Source: Planctomycetota bacterium (GTDB taxonomy: Bacteria; Planctomycetota; UBA1135; GCA-002686595). Taken from it: a DNA stretch of 64,000 nt. Every line of letters begins with the position of its first letter. Position 1 is the first letter of the stretch. The notes under the pieces are model-generated. The model searched no databases, was not told where the DNA came from, and worked only from the letters and a program-made list of their open reading frames with translations. Made by a program: the position numbers and the translations under genes. Below, piece by piece: positions 1 through 9,520 of the stretch. The stretch is taken from contig NYUD01000071.1 in the NCBI GenBank assembly GCA_002683825.1, forward strand, positions 85,924 through 149,923. The letters run 5' to 3'.

Positions 1-493
1 CCAGCCGGGGAGCCAGGTGCGCTCCACGCTCGATCAGGTAGCCGAGGCTGAGATGGGTCGCCGCCCTTTCGGGCGCGAGGTCCAGCGCGCGCTGGAGATG
101 GCGGATGCCCTGCCGCAGGTGGGAGAGCATTTCGTCCGGACCCGGCCCGTCGCGGTCGGGTTTGCCGCGACCGTAGAAGGCCCTCTGGATCGGGTCCTCC
201 GGAACCGCCAGGAGTTCCTCCGCACCCTCCTCCGGCTCGAACCAGCAGCCCAGTTGCTTGGCCTCCAGGGTGAAGGCCAGGGCGTGCACTCGCCCCAGAA
301 CGAAGTGCCCCTGGTCGTCGTCGGGGTTCTCGGTGACCCAGCGTTGGAGGTTCGCGACCATGCGCTCGACCGGCCAGGGGGTCGGCGTCATGTACTCCGG
401 GGCCGGCGCGCCGCGGAGCGTCGACGGGAGCAGGAGGCCGGTGGATCCGATGGCGAGAAGGAGGGGGAATCGACGCCGGGAGAGCTTCGGCAT
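1..493 (-). CDS. Exported TPR-like protein, 5' part only (runs off the left edge)
   Basis: Reading the minus strand from an ATG at 493 gives 164 open codons to the window edge. The first ~30 residues are a signal peptide: basic MPKLSRRRF, then a hydrophobic [12 protein letters not shown] core, then a small-residue cleavage zone. The mature part has helical repeats ([13 protein letters not shown] near residue 60; [21 protein letters not shown] near 140) whose spacing and small/aromatic pattern resemble tetratricopeptide units. The protein is therefore probably periplasmic or surface-attached. No family is recognised and the C-terminus is missing. It is divergent from acnA, with about 120 bp between the two starts. 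The plus-strand open frame across this stretch is antisense noise. Confidence 0.7.
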   Translation of the reverse strand, partial: MPKLSRRRFPLLLAIGSTGLLLPSTLRGAPAPEYMTPTPWPVERMVANLQRWVTENPDDDQGHFVLGRVHALAFTLEAKQLGCWFEPEEGAEELLAVPEDPIQRAFYGRGKPDRDGPGPDEMLSHLRQGIRHLQRALDLAPERAATHLSLGYLIERGAHLAPRL

Positions 494-557
494 GGCGCTG
501 GTGGGTGGGATGGATCGGTGAAGGTGGACGAGGAACGCCGGGGAACGGCGACGGGGC

Positions 558-587
558 TCGAGATTTACGGTGTCGAGATCCTACAAT
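558..587 (+). promoter_or_regulatory. Possible acnA promoter with a heptamer direct repeat
   Basis: TACAAT at 582-587 is a good -10 hexamer 28 bp before the acnA start. There is no clear -35, but the heptamer TCGAGAT occurs twice (558-564 and 573-579), 15 bp apart, just upstream of the -10. That would suit an activator or repressor site. This is inferred from pattern only. Confidence 0.3.
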
Positions 588-615
588 CCGCCTTTCCTCC
601 GATCAGGACGAACCG

Positions 616-3321
616 ATGAGCGACAGCTTCCAGAGTCACGGAACTTTTGAGGTCGAGGGCAGGCACTACCGGATCGCGCGCCTGTCCGCGCTGAAGGATC
701 GCGGATTCGATTTGGGGCGCCTCCCCTTTGCTCTCAAGATCCTCTTGGAAAACCTCTTGCGTCGTGAAGACGGGGGCGCGGTGCCGGCCGCGGACATCGA
801 GAAACTGGCTTCCTGGAAGCCGAACTCGGGCGTTTCCGAGGAGATCGCCTTCATGCCGGCGCGCGTCCTTCTGCAGGACTTTACCGGCGTTCCGGCGGTC
901 GTCGACCTGGCGGCCATGCGCGACGCCATGGTTCTGATGGGGGGCGACCCGAAGAGGATCAATCCGCTCCAGCCGGTCGAGCTCGTGATCGACCACTCGG
1001 TCCAGGTGGACCGTTTTGCCGCTCCGGATGCGGCGGAGAAGAATTCTGCGCTGGAGTTCGAGCGCAACCGCGAGCGCTACCTCTTCTTGCGCTGGGGGCA
1101 GAGCGCCTACGAGAACTTCCGGGTGGTGCCGCCGAACACGGGCATCGTTCACCAGGTCAATCTCGAATACCTGGCCCGCGGGGTCATGGAGGAGGAAAAG
1201 AACGGCGAGATCTGGGCCTTTCCCGACACGCTCGTAGGCACCGATTCGCACACCACGATGATCAACGGGCTCGGCGTGCTCGGTTGGGGCGTCGGTGGAA
1301 TCGAAGCGGAGGCCGCCATGCTGGGCCAACCCATCAGCATGCTGATTCCGCAGGTCGTCGGTTTCCGCCTCGTCGGCAAGCTGGCCGAGGGATCGACCGC
1401 GACGGACCTGGTCCTGACCATCGTGCAGGTGCTGCGGGCCCACGGCGTGGTCGGGAAGTTTGTCGAGTTCTTCGGTGCGGGGCTCGCCAACCTTTCGCTC
1501 GCGGACCGCGCCACGATCGCGAACATGGCGCCCGAATACGGTGCGACCTGCGGCATCTTCCCCGTGGATGAAGAGACCATCCGGTTCCTGCGCTTCAGCG
1601 CTCGCCCCGAAAATCAGGTGCGTCTGGTCGAGGCGTACATGAGGGAGCAGGAGCTCTTCCACACGCAGGACTCGTCCGAGGCGGAGTACTCCGAGGTGCT
1701 CGAGCTGGATATCAGCACGGTCGAGCCCAGCCTGGCCGGTCCCAAGCGCCCGCAGGATCGCCTGGTTCTCTCCGAGATGAAGTCCTCCTTCGAGAAAACC
1801 CTCGAAGCCCAGAGCCGGTTCCTGTCCGGGGGCGGGGGCACCGCTCAGAAGACAGGCGTACAGATGCAGCTGCGCGGCCAAGCAGCCACGCTCACCCACG
1901 GTTCGGTCGTCATCGCGGCCATCACCAGTTGCACGAACACCTCGAATCCGAGTGTCATGCTGGCCGCCGGGCTGGTGGCCAAGAAAGCCAACGCCCTGGG
2001 CCTCAAGGTCAAGCCCTACGTCAAGACCAGCCTCGCGCCGGGGTCCCAGGTCGTGACGGACTATCTCGAGAAAGCCGGTCTCCAGGGCGAGCTCGAAGAG
2101 CAGGGCTTCCACACCGTCGGATACGGATGCACGACGTGCATCGGGAACTCGGGACCCCTGCTCGACGAGGTTTCGCAGGCCGTTGAAGAGGCCGATCTGC
2201 TGGTCGCTTCGGTGCTTTCAGGCAACCGCAACTTCGAGGGACGCGTGCACCAGGCCGTGCGGGCGAACTACCTGGCCTCGCCACCCCTGGTCGTGGCCTA
2301 TGCGCTCGCCGGCCGCGTCGACTTCGATCCGAAGACCGAACCCCTCGGCGAGGGCAGCGACGGCCCCGTCTTCCTCGAGGACATCTGGCCCACCCAGGCC
2401 GAGGTGGCCGAGGCGGTCCGCACGGCGGTCACGCGCGAGCAGTTCGAGACGCGTTACCGAGACGTCTTCGCCGGGCCCGACGCCTGGCGCGCCCTCGATG
2501 TGCCCGAAGGCGATACCTACGCCTGGGACGAGGCTTCGACCTATGTGAAGTCGCCGCCCTTCTTCAAGGGCATGGGCGCCGAGCCGAACGAGGTGAAAGA
2601 CATCCACGGCGCCCGTTGCCTGGTCATGGTGGGCGACAGCATCACCACCGACCACATTTCGCCCGCCGGCGCCATCAAGGCCGACAGTCCCGCCGGCAAG
2701 TACCTGCAGGAGAACGCGGTCGCCAAGAAGGATTTCAACAGCTACGGCTCTCGCCGCGGCAACCACGAGGTCATGATGCGCGGCACCTTTGCCAACATCC
2801 GCCTCAAGAACCAGCTGACGCCGGGCGTCGAGGGTTCCTCCACGCTGCTCTTTCCGGGCAAGGAGGCCATGTCGATCTTTGATGCGGCCATGCGCTACAA
2901 GGCCGGCGACGTTCCGACGATCGTTCTCGCCGGCGCGGAGTACGGTACCGGGTCGTCGAGGGACTGGGCCGCCAAGGGCCCGGCGCTGCTCGGCGTGCGT
3001 GCCGTCATCGCCCAGAGCTACGAGCGCATCCACCGTTCGAACCTCGTAGGCATGGGGGTTCTTCCGCTCGAATTCCCCCCCGGCGAGAATGCCGAGAGCC
3101 TGGGGCTTACGGGGCACGAGACGTTCGACCTCGTCGGTCTGGCCGCGTCCTTCGGCGGGAGGTTCCAGGCCGGTTTCACGATCCGGGTCTGCGCGAAGGC
3201 CGACGATGCCAGGTCGATCGAGTTCGATGCCAACGTGCGCATCGACACGCCCGAGGAGGCCCAGTACTACCGCCATGGCGGCATTTTGCACTACGTTCTG
3301 CGTCGGCTGCTGAAGGCGTAG
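616..3321 (+). CDS. acnA: Aconitate hydratase AcnA
   Basis: Cytosolic [4Fe-4S] aconitase converting citrate to isocitrate in the TCA cycle. The 901-residue product has the normal AcnA/IRP length. Cluster ligands are visible as Cys439 ([10 protein letters not shown]) and Cys505/Cys508 (GCTTC), a few residues from their E. coli AcnA positions. [29 protein letters not shown] and the C-terminal swivel-domain motif [13 protein letters not shown] are all intact. The ATG at 616 gives [13 protein letters not shown], the usual AcnA N-terminus; the frame stays open upstream, but that extension looks like leader sequence. A second, differently built aconitase-superfamily enzyme lies at 34801-36846. Confidence 0.97.
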   Translation: MSDSFQSHGTFEVEGRHYRIARLSALKDRGFDLGRLPFALKILLENLLRREDGGAVPAADIEKLASWKPNSGVSEEIAFMPARVLLQDFTGVPAVVDLAAMRDAMVLMGGDPKRINPLQPVELVIDHSVQVDRFAAPDAAEKNSALEFERNRERYLFLRWGQSAYENFRVVPPNTGIVHQVNLEYLARGVMEEEKNGEIWAFPDTLVGTDSHTTMINGLGVLGWGVGGIEAEAAMLGQPISMLIPQVVGFRLVGKLAEGSTATDLVLTIVQVLRAHGVVGKFVEFFGAGLANLSLADRATIANMAPEYGATCGIFPVDEETIRFLRFSARPENQVRLVEAYMREQELFHTQDSSEAEYSEVLELDISTVEPSLAGPKRPQDRLVLSEMKSSFEKTLEAQSRFLSGGGGTAQKTGVQMQLRGQAATLTHGSVVIAAITSCTNTSNPSVMLAAGLVAKKANALGLKVKPYVKTSLAPGSQVVTDYLEKAGLQGELEEQGFHTVGYGCTTCIGNSGPLLDEVSQAVEEADLLVASVLSGNRNFEGRVHQAVRANYLASPPLVVAYALAGRVDFDPKTEPLGEGSDGPVFLEDIWPTQAEVAEAVRTAVTREQFETRYRDVFAGPDAWRALDVPEGDTYAWDEASTYVKSPPFFKGMGAEPNEVKDIHGARCLVMVGDSITTDHISPAGAIKADSPAGKYLQENAVAKKDFNSYGSRRGNHEVMMRGTFANIRLKNQLTPGVEGSSTLLFPGKEAMSIFDAAMRYKAGDVPTIVLAGAEYGTGSSRDWAAKGPALLGVRAVIAQSYERIHRSNLVGMGVLPLEFPPGENAESLGLTGHETFDLVGLAASFGGRFQAGFTIRVCAKADDARSIEFDANVRIDTPEEAQYYRHGGILHYVLRRLLKA

Positions 3322-3339
3322 GCGCAGGCGTCTGTCTGG

Positions 3340-4125
3340 ATGCGAGTCGGGGCTTTTCAATTCGACATTCGCCGCGGCGACGTCACGAGCAACCTGGCCG
3401 AGGCCGAGCGGGGGCTGAGCCTGGCCTGCGATTCAGGGCTCGACCTCGTGCTCTTGCCCGAGATGTGGCCCACATCGTTCGTTGCTCCCGGGGAAGAAGA
3501 GCGTTGGCTTTCCGAGACCGAGGCCGCCGTCGAGCGCCTGCGCGAACTCTCTTTCGAGCTCGATCTGATCGTCTGCGGCAGCGCCTTCGGAGCGAACCCG
3601 AGCGGGCCTCCGTGGTGCAACCGACTGCAGATCTTCGATCGCGGGAAGGAGCGCCTGGCTTACGACAAGGTCCATCTCTTTTCGCCGACCGCGGAACAGC
3701 TCGGCTTTACAGCCGGTTCCCATCCGCCGAAGACGATCGTTCTGGGTGAGGCGCGCGTTTCGGGTGTCATCTGCTACGACCTGCGCTTCAGCCAGCTCCT
3801 GCGCACTCCGTTTCTGGAGGAAGCCGAGATCCTCCTGGTCCCCGCCCAATGGCCCGATGCGCGCAGTTCCCAGTGGCGCGCGCTCATCTGCGGACGTGCG
3901 GCGGAACTCCAGGCCTTCGTGATAGGCGCCAATCGAACGGGAACCGATCTCGTCGGTCGGCGGGAGATGGAGCTTTCGTTTCCGGGGAACTCGATCCTGT
4001 GCGATCCGGGGGGAGAGGTACTCGCAGAGGGGAAGGGGCGGAGCGGGTTGATCTACAGCGACATCGACCTCGAGGAGCTGCGCGATCTGCGCAGGGAAGT
4101 GCCGGTGCGCCGCGACGGGCGGTGA
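3340..4125 (+). CDS. Carbon-nitrogen hydrolase (nitrilase family, omega-amidase-like)
   Basis: A 261-residue cytosolic amidase of the nitrilase superfamily. The catalytic triad is visible as Glu41 (LLPEMW), Lys110 (AYDKVHLF) and Cys145 (VICYDLRF). Size and motif spacing match YafV/Nit2-type enzymes that hydrolyse alpha-ketoglutaramate or similar omega-amides, but sequence alone does not fix the substrate. It starts 18 bp after acnA on the same strand and is probably co-transcribed. It is convergent with the small gene at 4141-4377. Confidence 0.88.
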   Translation: MRVGAFQFDIRRGDVTSNLAEAERGLSLACDSGLDLVLLPEMWPTSFVAPGEEERWLSETEAAVERLRELSFELDLIVCGSAFGANPSGPPWCNRLQIFDRGKERLAYDKVHLFSPTAEQLGFTAGSHPPKTIVLGEARVSGVICYDLRFSQLLRTPFLEEAEILLVPAQWPDARSSQWRALICGRAAELQAFVIGANRTGTDLVGRREMELSFPGNSILCDPGGEVLAEGKGRSGLIYSDIDLEELRDLRREVPVRRDGR

Positions 4126-4140
4126 GGATGCGGAGGCCGG

Positions 4141-4377
4141 CTACGCGCGCAACAACCGTTGCAAGAACGAGCGAGGGATGCTGCGGGCATTGTGGTCCTT
4201 GCAGTCGCTGCGCAGGTTGATCTTCTTGTGGTTGCCCGCGATCTGTTGCTCGTCCAGGTAGGTCGTGGACTGCTTCGAGGGCATGTTGTCCGAGAAGTAG
4301 CACGCGTCAGCACGGGCCTCGTAGGGCGCGGAGCGGAAATGCGTGCAGTTCTTGCAGTCGACCTTGTTCTCGCTCAT
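4141..4377 (-). CDS. Small cysteine-containing protein, function unknown
   Basis: A 78-residue acidic/basic mixed protein with four cysteines arranged as C8-x2-C11 ... C27 ... C59. The N-terminal part (VDCKNCTHF and ADACYF) resembles a small metal-binding knuckle. There is no signal peptide or membrane segment. It sits between the nitrilase gene (convergent, 15 bp) and hsp20 (same strand, 80 bp upstream), so it could share the hsp20 transcript. I do not recognise a named family. The ATG, good codon use and metal-site-like spacing support it as a real gene. Confidence 0.6.
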   Translation of the reverse strand: MSENKVDCKNCTHFRSAPYEARADACYFSDNMPSKQSTTYLDEQQIAGNHKKINLRSDCKDHNARSIPRSFLQRLLRA

Positions 4378-4457
4378 CGTTCAGGTGTCTCGGGCCGGGA
4401 AAGGACGGTTCCTTCCCCGGCGGCCGAGAATCCTATCGTCGTCAGGCGGACTTTTCC

Positions 4458-4883
4458 CTAGGAGGCTTTGTCAGCAATCTGCGCGGCTCCTTGCGTCACC
4501 GCGATCCTGCGCGGTGCGTCCGCCGCCGGGCGCGGCAGCGAGAGCGTCAAGACACCGTGCTCGAGGTGCGCGGTGCTGGCCTCGCCGTCGATGGCGAAGG
4601 GCATTTGCAGGCGGCGGGTGAAGGTGGGCGTCGCGTCCTCTTCGGAGGCGTCGGGTGCGCGAGTGCCGCGCAGGGTCAACCAGCGGCCTTCGACTTCGAT
4701 TTCGAGCCTCTCCGGTGCGACACCGGGGAGCACGGCGCGGACGTGGAGGCCGTTCTCGTCCCGTTCCACGGAGGAGATGGCACAGAAGCCTCCCCCGTCA
4801 TCGGCGCCAAACGGGCTCTCGAGACGCGGGCCATTCAGGTGCAGAAAGGGTTGAAACAGAGGGTTCAAACGCATGGTGTCCAT
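4458..4883 (-). CDS. Small heat-shock protein, Hsp20/alpha-crystallin
   Basis: ATP-independent holdase that binds unfolding proteins. About 141 residues: a short N-terminal arm (NPLFQPFLHLNG), then the alpha-crystallin beta-sandwich from about residue 35 (VERDENGLHVRAVLPGV, LEIEVEGRWLTLRG) to the terminal strand LEHGVLTLSLPRP, then a short tail. Two ATGs three codons apart (4883 and 4874) are possible starts; an AGAAAG purine stretch is better spaced from the second. The frame is open further upstream, but a sigma54-type promoter at 4935-4951 excludes the longer N-terminus. Control therefore looks like activator-dependent sigma54 transcription rather than a sigma32 or CIRCE element. Confidence 0.92.
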   Translation of the reverse strand: MDTMRLNPLFQPFLHLNGPRLESPFGADDGGGFCAISSVERDENGLHVRAVLPGVAPERLEIEVEGRWLTLRGTRAPDASEEDATPTFTRRLQMPFAIDGEASTAHLEHGVLTLSLPRPAADAPRRIAVTQGAAQIADKAS

Positions 4884-4934
4884 CTTTCTGGTTCGGTGCG
4901 ACCGCCCTCTCGGCGGGCGCGGAGACCCTGTAGG

Positions 4935-4951
4935 AGCAAGGGGGATGCCAG
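4935..4951 (-). promoter_or_regulatory. Sigma54 (RpoN)-type -24/-12 promoter of hsp20
   Basis: The minus strand reads CTGGCATCCCCCTTGCT. The -24 element TGGCA and -12 element TTGCT are separated by exactly 6 nt, so the invariant GG and GC are 10 nt apart as sigma54 requires. Predicted transcription starts near 4925, about 40 nt before the hsp20 ATG. The palindromic boxes at 5011-5046 lie where an enhancer-binding activator would sit. Confidence 0.6.
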
Positions 4952-5010
4952 GCCCGGAAAACACCCTGAAGGGCCGTGGGAGAGGGTTCCTGGGCCTCAT
5001 GGAGAGGTCG

Positions 5011-5046
5011 CAGCCGCCAAAATGGCGGCTGCACTGCCAAAGTGGC
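5011..5046 (-). promoter_or_regulatory. Tandem palindromic boxes GCCA-N3-TGGC (putative activator sites)
   Basis: Box 1 at 5011-5031 is a perfect 9-bp inverted repeat (CAGCCGCCA / TGGCGGCTG) around AAA. Box 2 at 5036-5046 repeats its core GCCA-AAG-TGGC. The core centres (5021 and 5041) are exactly 20 bp apart, about two helical turns, placing two dimers on one DNA face. They lie roughly 95-115 bp upstream of the predicted hsp20 start, a typical distance for sigma54 enhancer sites. Confidence 0.5.
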
Positions 5047-5063
5047 CTGGGCCCCGTGGCCCC

Positions 5064-5098
5064 AAAAAAGTAGCCGGCGAACCCACGAGTTCGCCGGC
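5064..5098 (-). terminator. Intrinsic terminator on the minus strand
   Basis: A perfect 10-bp inverted repeat (GCCGGCGAAC 5073-5082 / GTTCGCCGGC 5089-5098, 6-nt loop) is followed on the minus strand by TAC and six T. It would end minus-strand transcripts arriving from 5100-5320, where no protein gene is seen on that strand, and would insulate hsp20 from them. Confidence 0.5.
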
Positions 5099-5143
5099 CG
5101 TCTCTCTCGCGTTCTTCCTAGGAAAGGTTGAACCCCGCGGAGC

Positions 5144-5195
5144 AGCGCTCCCGGGAGGCCTTCTATCGGTCCCTCCGGAGCTTTGCTTGAGCGCT
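5144..5195 (-). ncRNA. Candidate structured RNA (nested hairpin) upstream of the terminator
   Basis: The 437-bp gap between hsp20 and the thiolase holds a nested fold: AGCGCTC (5144-5150) pairs with GAGCGCT (5189-5195), and inside it CCGGGAGG (5151-5158) pairs with CCTCCGG (5172-5178) with one bulge. It is followed on the minus strand by the terminator at 5064-5098, as expected of a small RNA gene of roughly 150-180 nt. No good minus-strand promoter was found and it does not match SRP RNA, tmRNA or RNase P motifs. It could equally be a leader structure of the plus-strand operon. Confidence 0.25.
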
Positions 5196-5320
5196 TCCGG
5201 GACGGCGGACCGGGGACGCCGCCGGCGCTATACTGCCACGCCTGGAAGGACCCGGACACGGTCCCCAAGTCCGCGCTAACCCCTTCCAAAAGACCCCCCA
5301 AGTTCCCTGGAGAGAAGCTC

Positions 5321-6505
5321 TTGAAAGAGGTAGTCATCGTCAGCGCCTGCCGTACTCCAATCGCCAGGTTCCAGGGCGGTCTCGCCTCGTTTCGCGCGCC
5401 CGAATTGGGCGCCCTGGCGGTGAAAGAAGCCCTGCGCCGGGCGAACGTCGCCGCCGATGCGGTCGAGGAGGTGATCCTCGGCAACGTGCTGCAGGCGGGT
5501 ATCGGACAGAACCCCGCTCGGCAGGCCGCCCGCGCCGGGGGAATCCCCGACGAAGTGGGGGCCTTCACGGTCAACAAGGTCTGTGGTTCCGGGCTGAAAG
5601 CCGTGATGCTTGCGGCCCAGGCGATCCGCGCCGGCGATGCGGACGTCATCGTGGCGGGCGGCATGGAGAGCATGACGAACACGCCCTACCTCGTGCCCGC
5701 GGCGCGTAAAGGGGTACGTCTGGGCAACGCCCAGCTCGTCGATGGAATGGTTCACGACGGCCTCTGGGACATTTACAACGACTTCCACATGGGGCTGACT
5801 GCGGAAAAGGTCGCGGAGGACTTCGACGTGTCGCGCTCCGCCCAGGATGTCTTCGCGGCCGAGAGTCACAGGAGGGCCGCCGAAGCGACCGCGGCGGGAA
5901 GATTCACCGATGAGATGTTCTCGGTCGAGGTGCCCCAGAGAAAGGCCGACCCGATCCAGTTTGCAACCGACGAGAGCATCCGCGAAGGCACGACGGCCGA
6001 AGGCCTCTCCAAACTTCCTCCAGCCTTCAAGCGCGACGGTGGCACCGTCACCGCGGCCAACGCTTCCTCCATCAATGACGGTGCTTCTGCTCTGGTCGTC
6101 ATGAGCGCTTCAAGAGCCGAAGAGCTCGGCTGCAACCCGCTCGCGCGCATCACCGGCTACGCGACCGGCGGCGTGGCGCCCGAATGGGTCATGATGGCGC
6201 CCAGGGTCTCGATCGAAAAGGCCTCGGCCAAACAGGGCATGCAGCCTTCCGCCTTCGATCTGCACGAAGTCAACGAAGCCTTCTCCGCCGCCGCGTGCGC
6301 CCTGACGCGCGAGCTCGAGCTGGATCCCGAACGGGTCAACGTCAACGGTGGTGCGGTCGCCCTCGGTCATCCGATCGGTGCATCGGGTGCGCGGGTCCTG
6401 ACCACCTTGCTCCATGCCATGCGTCAACGGGATGCGAAGACGGGCATGGCCTCGCTCTGCCTCGGGGGCGGAAACGCGGTTTCACTGACCGTGGAGGCCG
6501 TCTAG
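5321..6505 (+). CDS. Acetyl-CoA acetyltransferase (thiolase)
   Basis: Biosynthetic-type thiolase condensing two acetyl-CoA to acetoacetyl-CoA, or the reverse. The TTG at 5321, 3 bp after a GGAGAGAAGC ribosome site, gives a 394-residue protein starting [13 protein letters not shown], the standard thiolase N-terminus. The nucleophile is Cys88 ([11 protein letters not shown]); the His in [11 protein letters not shown] and the second Cys in LCLGGGNA are present. A TATACT at 5229-5234 could be the -10 of this promoter, though no -35 is obvious. It is the first gene of a ten-gene operon ending at 14906; the next gene starts on the base after its stop codon. Confidence 0.95.
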   Translation: MKEVVIVSACRTPIARFQGGLASFRAPELGALAVKEALRRANVAADAVEEVILGNVLQAGIGQNPARQAARAGGIPDEVGAFTVNKVCGSGLKAVMLAAQAIRAGDADVIVAGGMESMTNTPYLVPAARKGVRLGNAQLVDGMVHDGLWDIYNDFHMGLTAEKVAEDFDVSRSAQDVFAAESHRRAAEATAAGRFTDEMFSVEVPQRKADPIQFATDESIREGTTAEGLSKLPPAFKRDGGTVTAANASSINDGASALVVMSASRAEELGCNPLARITGYATGGVAPEWVMMAPRVSIEKASAKQGMQPSAFDLHEVNEAFSAAACALTRELELDPERVNVNGGAVALGHPIGASGARVLTTLLHAMRQRDAKTGMASLCLGGGNAVSLTVEAV

Positions 6506-7363
6506 GTGGCCGGCAAGCTCGAACGCATGGCCGTCATCGGTGCGGGCACCATGGGCAACGGGATCGCCCAGACCTTCGCGAGTTACGGGACGAACGTCCA
6601 GCTCGTCGACGTGGAGGAAGCCGCCCTGGACAGGGGCATGGCCGCGATCGGAAAGAGCCTCGCGCGCTTGGTCAAGAAGGAAAAGCTGACCCAGGCCGAG
6701 GCCGACGAGATCCAGGCTCGCGTTCGACCCTCGAGCCGTCTCGAGGACACAGGCGACGCCGCCCTGGTGGTCGAGGCCGTCGTCGAACGGGCGGACGTCA
6801 AACGCGACGTTTTCCAGAAGCTCGACAAGATCACTCCGGCGACCAGCATCCTGGCCACGAACACGAGCTCGATCTCGATCACCGAGATCGCCGCCAATAC
6901 CGAGCGTCCCGACAAGGTGATCGGGATGCACTTCATGAATCCGGTACCCTTGATGTCGCTGGTCGAGCTGATCCGCGGTCAGGAAACCTCCGACGAAACC
7001 TGCGCCCAGGCCACCGCCTTTTCCGAAGCCATCGGCAAGGTGCCTGTCGAAGCCAACGACTATCCGGGCTTCGTTTCGAATCGCGTCCTGATGCCCATGA
7101 TCAACGAGGCCATCTACTGCCTCGTGGAGGGTGTCGCCGAAAAGGAAGCGATAGACACGATCATGAAGGTCGGGATGAACCATCCGATGGGGCCGCTTGC
7201 ACTGGCCGATTTGATCGGACTCGACGTTTGCCTGGACATCATGAACGTCCTGCATTCGGGCCTCGGGGATTCGAAGTACCGGCCGTGCCCCCTGCTGCGT
7301 CGCATGGTCGCTGCGGGCCGTCTGGGTCGTAAGGTGAAAAAGGGCTTCTACGACTACAACTGA
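6506..7363 (+). CDS. 3-hydroxybutyryl-CoA dehydrogenase
   Basis: NAD(P)-dependent oxidoreductase interconverting acetoacetyl-CoA and 3-hydroxybutyryl-CoA. The 285-residue length is typical of Hbd/PaaH. The Rossmann motif [11 protein letters not shown] (residues 11-21) and the catalytic-domain stretches [15 protein letters not shown] and [11 protein letters not shown] are intact. The GTG at 6506 directly abuts the thiolase stop and has GGAGG 8 nt upstream, inside the thiolase 3' end, so it is preferred to the ATG at 6527 that would cut into the nucleotide-binding strand. It acts on the product of the preceding gene. A paralogue lies at 31275-32168. Confidence 0.93.
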   Translation: MAGKLERMAVIGAGTMGNGIAQTFASYGTNVQLVDVEEAALDRGMAAIGKSLARLVKKEKLTQAEADEIQARVRPSSRLEDTGDAALVVEAVVERADVKRDVFQKLDKITPATSILATNTSSISITEIAANTERPDKVIGMHFMNPVPLMSLVELIRGQETSDETCAQATAFSEAIGKVPVEANDYPGFVSNRVLMPMINEAIYCLVEGVAEKEAIDTIMKVGMNHPMGPLALADLIGLDVCLDIMNVLHSGLGDSKYRPCPLLRRMVAAGRLGRKVKKGFYDYN

Positions 7364-7386
7364 AACGGTTCAGGAGACCGAAGCGG

Positions 7387-8532
7387 ATGGATTTCAATCT
7401 GGACGAACAGCTCACGATGGTCCGCGACATGGCGCGCGGCTTCGCGAACGACGTTCTCGTACCGAACGCGCCCAAGCACGACCGCCAAGCGAAACTGGGC
7501 CCCGAGATCTACGAGGGGATCGCCGAGTTGGGCCTGTGGGGCCTGACGGTCCCCGAGGAATACGACGGTGCAGGCATGGGCAGCATCGAGCTTGCCGTCG
7601 TGCTGGTGGAGCTGAACCGTGGTTGTGCGTCGACCGGAGTGACGGTTTCGGTACACAACAGCTTGGTTTGCGCTCCCATCATTCGTCACGGCGTCGCCGA
7701 ACAGAAGCAGACCTGGCTGCCGCGCCTCGCCTCCGGCGAGGTGATCGGCGCCTACTGCCTGACGGAAGCCAATGCGGGTTCCGACGCTGCGGCGTTGGAG
7801 ACGTCAGCCGTGCGCGATGGCGACAACTGGATTCTCAACGGCACCAAGCTGTGGGTGACCAACGGCGCCGACGCCGGCGTCTACATCGTCTACGCGCGTT
7901 CCGATCCCTCCGAGCCCAGGGCCCGGGGCATTTCGGCCTTCCTCGTGCCGGGCGATTCCCCCGGTCTTTCCGTGGGCAAGCAGGAAAAGAAGACCGGGAT
8001 TCGTGCCTCCTCGACCACCGAAATCCTTCTGGAGAACGTGTGCGTCCCGCACGCGAACCTTCTCGGAGCGGAAGGCAGGGGCTTTCACCTGGCCATGGAT
8101 ACGCTCGACGGCGGTCGCATCGGGATCGCATCCCAGGCCGTCGGCATCGGTCAGGCCTGCCTCGAGGCGGCGCTCAAGTACTCGAACGAGCGCGAGCAGT
8201 TCGGCAAGTCCATCGGTCACTTCCAGGCGATCCAGTGGAAGCTGGCGGACATGTCGACCCAGCTCGAGGCTGCGCGGCTCTTGACGTTCAGGGCCGCCAA
8301 AGCGCGCGATTCGGGAGAATCCTGCAGCCAGGAGGCCGCCCAGGCCAAGCTCTTTGCTTCGAGGACAGCCAACTTCTGCGCCGACGAGTGCCTCCAGATC
8401 CATGGGGGTGCCGGCTATACCGACGACTTCCACGTCGAGCGTTTGCTTCGCGATGCCCGAATCACGGAAATCTACGAAGGCGCCACGGACATCCAGAGGA
8501 TCGTCATCGCGCGCAAGCTGCTCGCCTCGTAG
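7387..8532 (+). CDS. Acyl-CoA dehydrogenase (short-chain type)
   Basis: FAD flavoenzyme that introduces the alpha,beta double bond in acyl-CoA and passes electrons to ETF. The 381-residue product has the full family architecture: N-terminal helical domain, central FAD-binding strand (CLTEANAGSDAAAL), SSTTEILLENV, then the C-terminal helical domain ending EIYEGATDIQRIV, where the Glu of YEGATD aligns with the catalytic base of butyryl-CoA dehydrogenases. Context (thiolase, Hbd, C4 mutase) suggests butyryl-CoA or isobutyryl-CoA. It starts 23 bp after hbd and ends 4 bp before meaB. Chain-length preference cannot be read securely. Confidence 0.9.
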   Translation: MDFNLDEQLTMVRDMARGFANDVLVPNAPKHDRQAKLGPEIYEGIAELGLWGLTVPEEYDGAGMGSIELAVVLVELNRGCASTGVTVSVHNSLVCAPIIRHGVAEQKQTWLPRLASGEVIGAYCLTEANAGSDAAALETSAVRDGDNWILNGTKLWVTNGADAGVYIVYARSDPSEPRARGISAFLVPGDSPGLSVGKQEKKTGIRASSTTEILLENVCVPHANLLGAEGRGFHLAMDTLDGGRIGIASQAVGIGQACLEAALKYSNEREQFGKSIGHFQAIQWKLADMSTQLEAARLLTFRAAKARDSGESCSQEAAQAKLFASRTANFCADECLQIHGGAGYTDDFHVERLLRDARITEIYEGATDIQRIVIARKLLAS

Positions 8533-8536
8533 CCGT

Positions 8537-9520
8537 ATGCAGGATTTGCTCGAGATCGTCGAACGCCTCTTCGCAGGTGATCGTGGGGCGCTGGCGCGCT
8601 TGATCTCGTGGGCCGAGAACCGCGATTCGCGTTTTCCCGCCGCGCTTGGACAGATCTACCCACGGGTCGGTCGCGCCTGGCGCATCGGCATCACCGGCCC
8701 GCCCGGTGCGGGAAAGAGTTCTTTGACGAATGGGCTCGTCCAGGCTGTGAGGGCTCGCGACGAAACCATCGCCGTGCTCGCCATCGATCCGTCTTCCCCC
8801 TTCACCGGGGGCGCGCTTCTCGGCGATCGCATCCGGATGGAGGAGAGGACGCAAGACAAGGGCGTCTATATCCGTTCGATGGCACAACGCGAGAGTCACG
8901 GTGGACTGGCGCGCGCTTCCTCGGACGCCTGCGACGTCATGGACGCCTTCGGCTTCGATCGGATCGTGGTGGAGACGGTCGGTGTTGGCCAGGCCGAGTA
9001 CGACGTCATGGGAGCGGTCGATACTGTCGTCGTCGTCCTGTGTCCCGGCGCCGGGGACGGGATTCAAGCGATGAAGGCCGGGCTGCTCGAGGTGGCCGAT
9101 GTGCTCTGTGTGAACAAGAGCGATCTCGACGGCGCCGACCGCTTGATCCTCGATCTCGAAGACGCCCTGCGACTGCGTCGACCGCGCGACCCTGCCGCCG
9201 CGGGGGCCGGCGCGATGACCCCTCCCGTCGTCGCCACCAGCGCCCACGAGGCAGAGGGGCTCGACGATCTTCTTGAAGCGATCGATTCCCACCGCCGGCA
9301 CCTGGAAAGGGGAGAAGTCGAGGATCTCGAGAAAATACGACGCGGAAAACGAATCGCTCAGGTCCGCCGAGTCGTCGGAGAGCGGCTCGAGGAAGAGCTT
9401 TGGAGCTCTTCGGGCCACACCGCGACCGTAGATTCGCTCCTGGAGAAGTCCATTACGCCTTACGATGTCGCCGAAGAGATCCTGGGTTCGGTCCTGGGAG
9501 TCTCTCCAAAGACGCCATGA
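8537..9520 (+). CDS. meaB: B12-mutase-associated GTPase MeaB/ArgK
   Basis: G3E-type P-loop GTPase that gates cofactor loading of, and protects, B12-dependent acyl-CoA mutases. 327 residues from the ATG at 8537. Walker A is GPPGAGKSS (54-62); the G3-region [10 protein letters not shown] and NKSD specificity motif follow. The family's C-terminal dimerisation helix (GRRIAQVRR-like) is present. The frame is open far upstream through acd, but that region is antisense-like. The last codon overlaps the mutase start (ATGA), so the two are translationally coupled, as expected for a dedicated chaperone of the following enzyme. Confidence 0.95.
   Translation: MQDLLEIVERLFAGDRGALARLISWAENRDSRFPAALGQIYPRVGRAWRIGITGPPGAGKSSLTNGLVQAVRARDETIAVLAIDPSSPFTGGALLGDRIRMEERTQDKGVYIRSMAQRESHGGLARASSDACDVMDAFGFDRIVVETVGVGQAEYDVMGAVDTVVVVLCPGAGDGIQAMKAGLLEVADVLCVNKSDLDGADRLILDLEDALRLRRPRDPAAAGAGAMTPPVVATSAHEAEGLDDLLEAIDSHRRHLERGEVEDLEKIRRGKRIAQVRRVVGERLEEELWSSSGHTATVDSLLEKSITPYDVAEEILGSVLGVSPKTP

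Noticed and set aside
17..619. A plus-strand 200-codon frame at the left edge.
   Set aside because: It is antisense to a minus-strand frame with a clear signal peptide and TPR-like repeats and has no protein-like character itself.
5100..5320. A cobalamin riboswitch before the mutase operon.
   Set aside because: No B12-box or the usual conserved core was found on the plus strand, despite the B12-dependent enzymes downstream; the gap before 12065 is too short.
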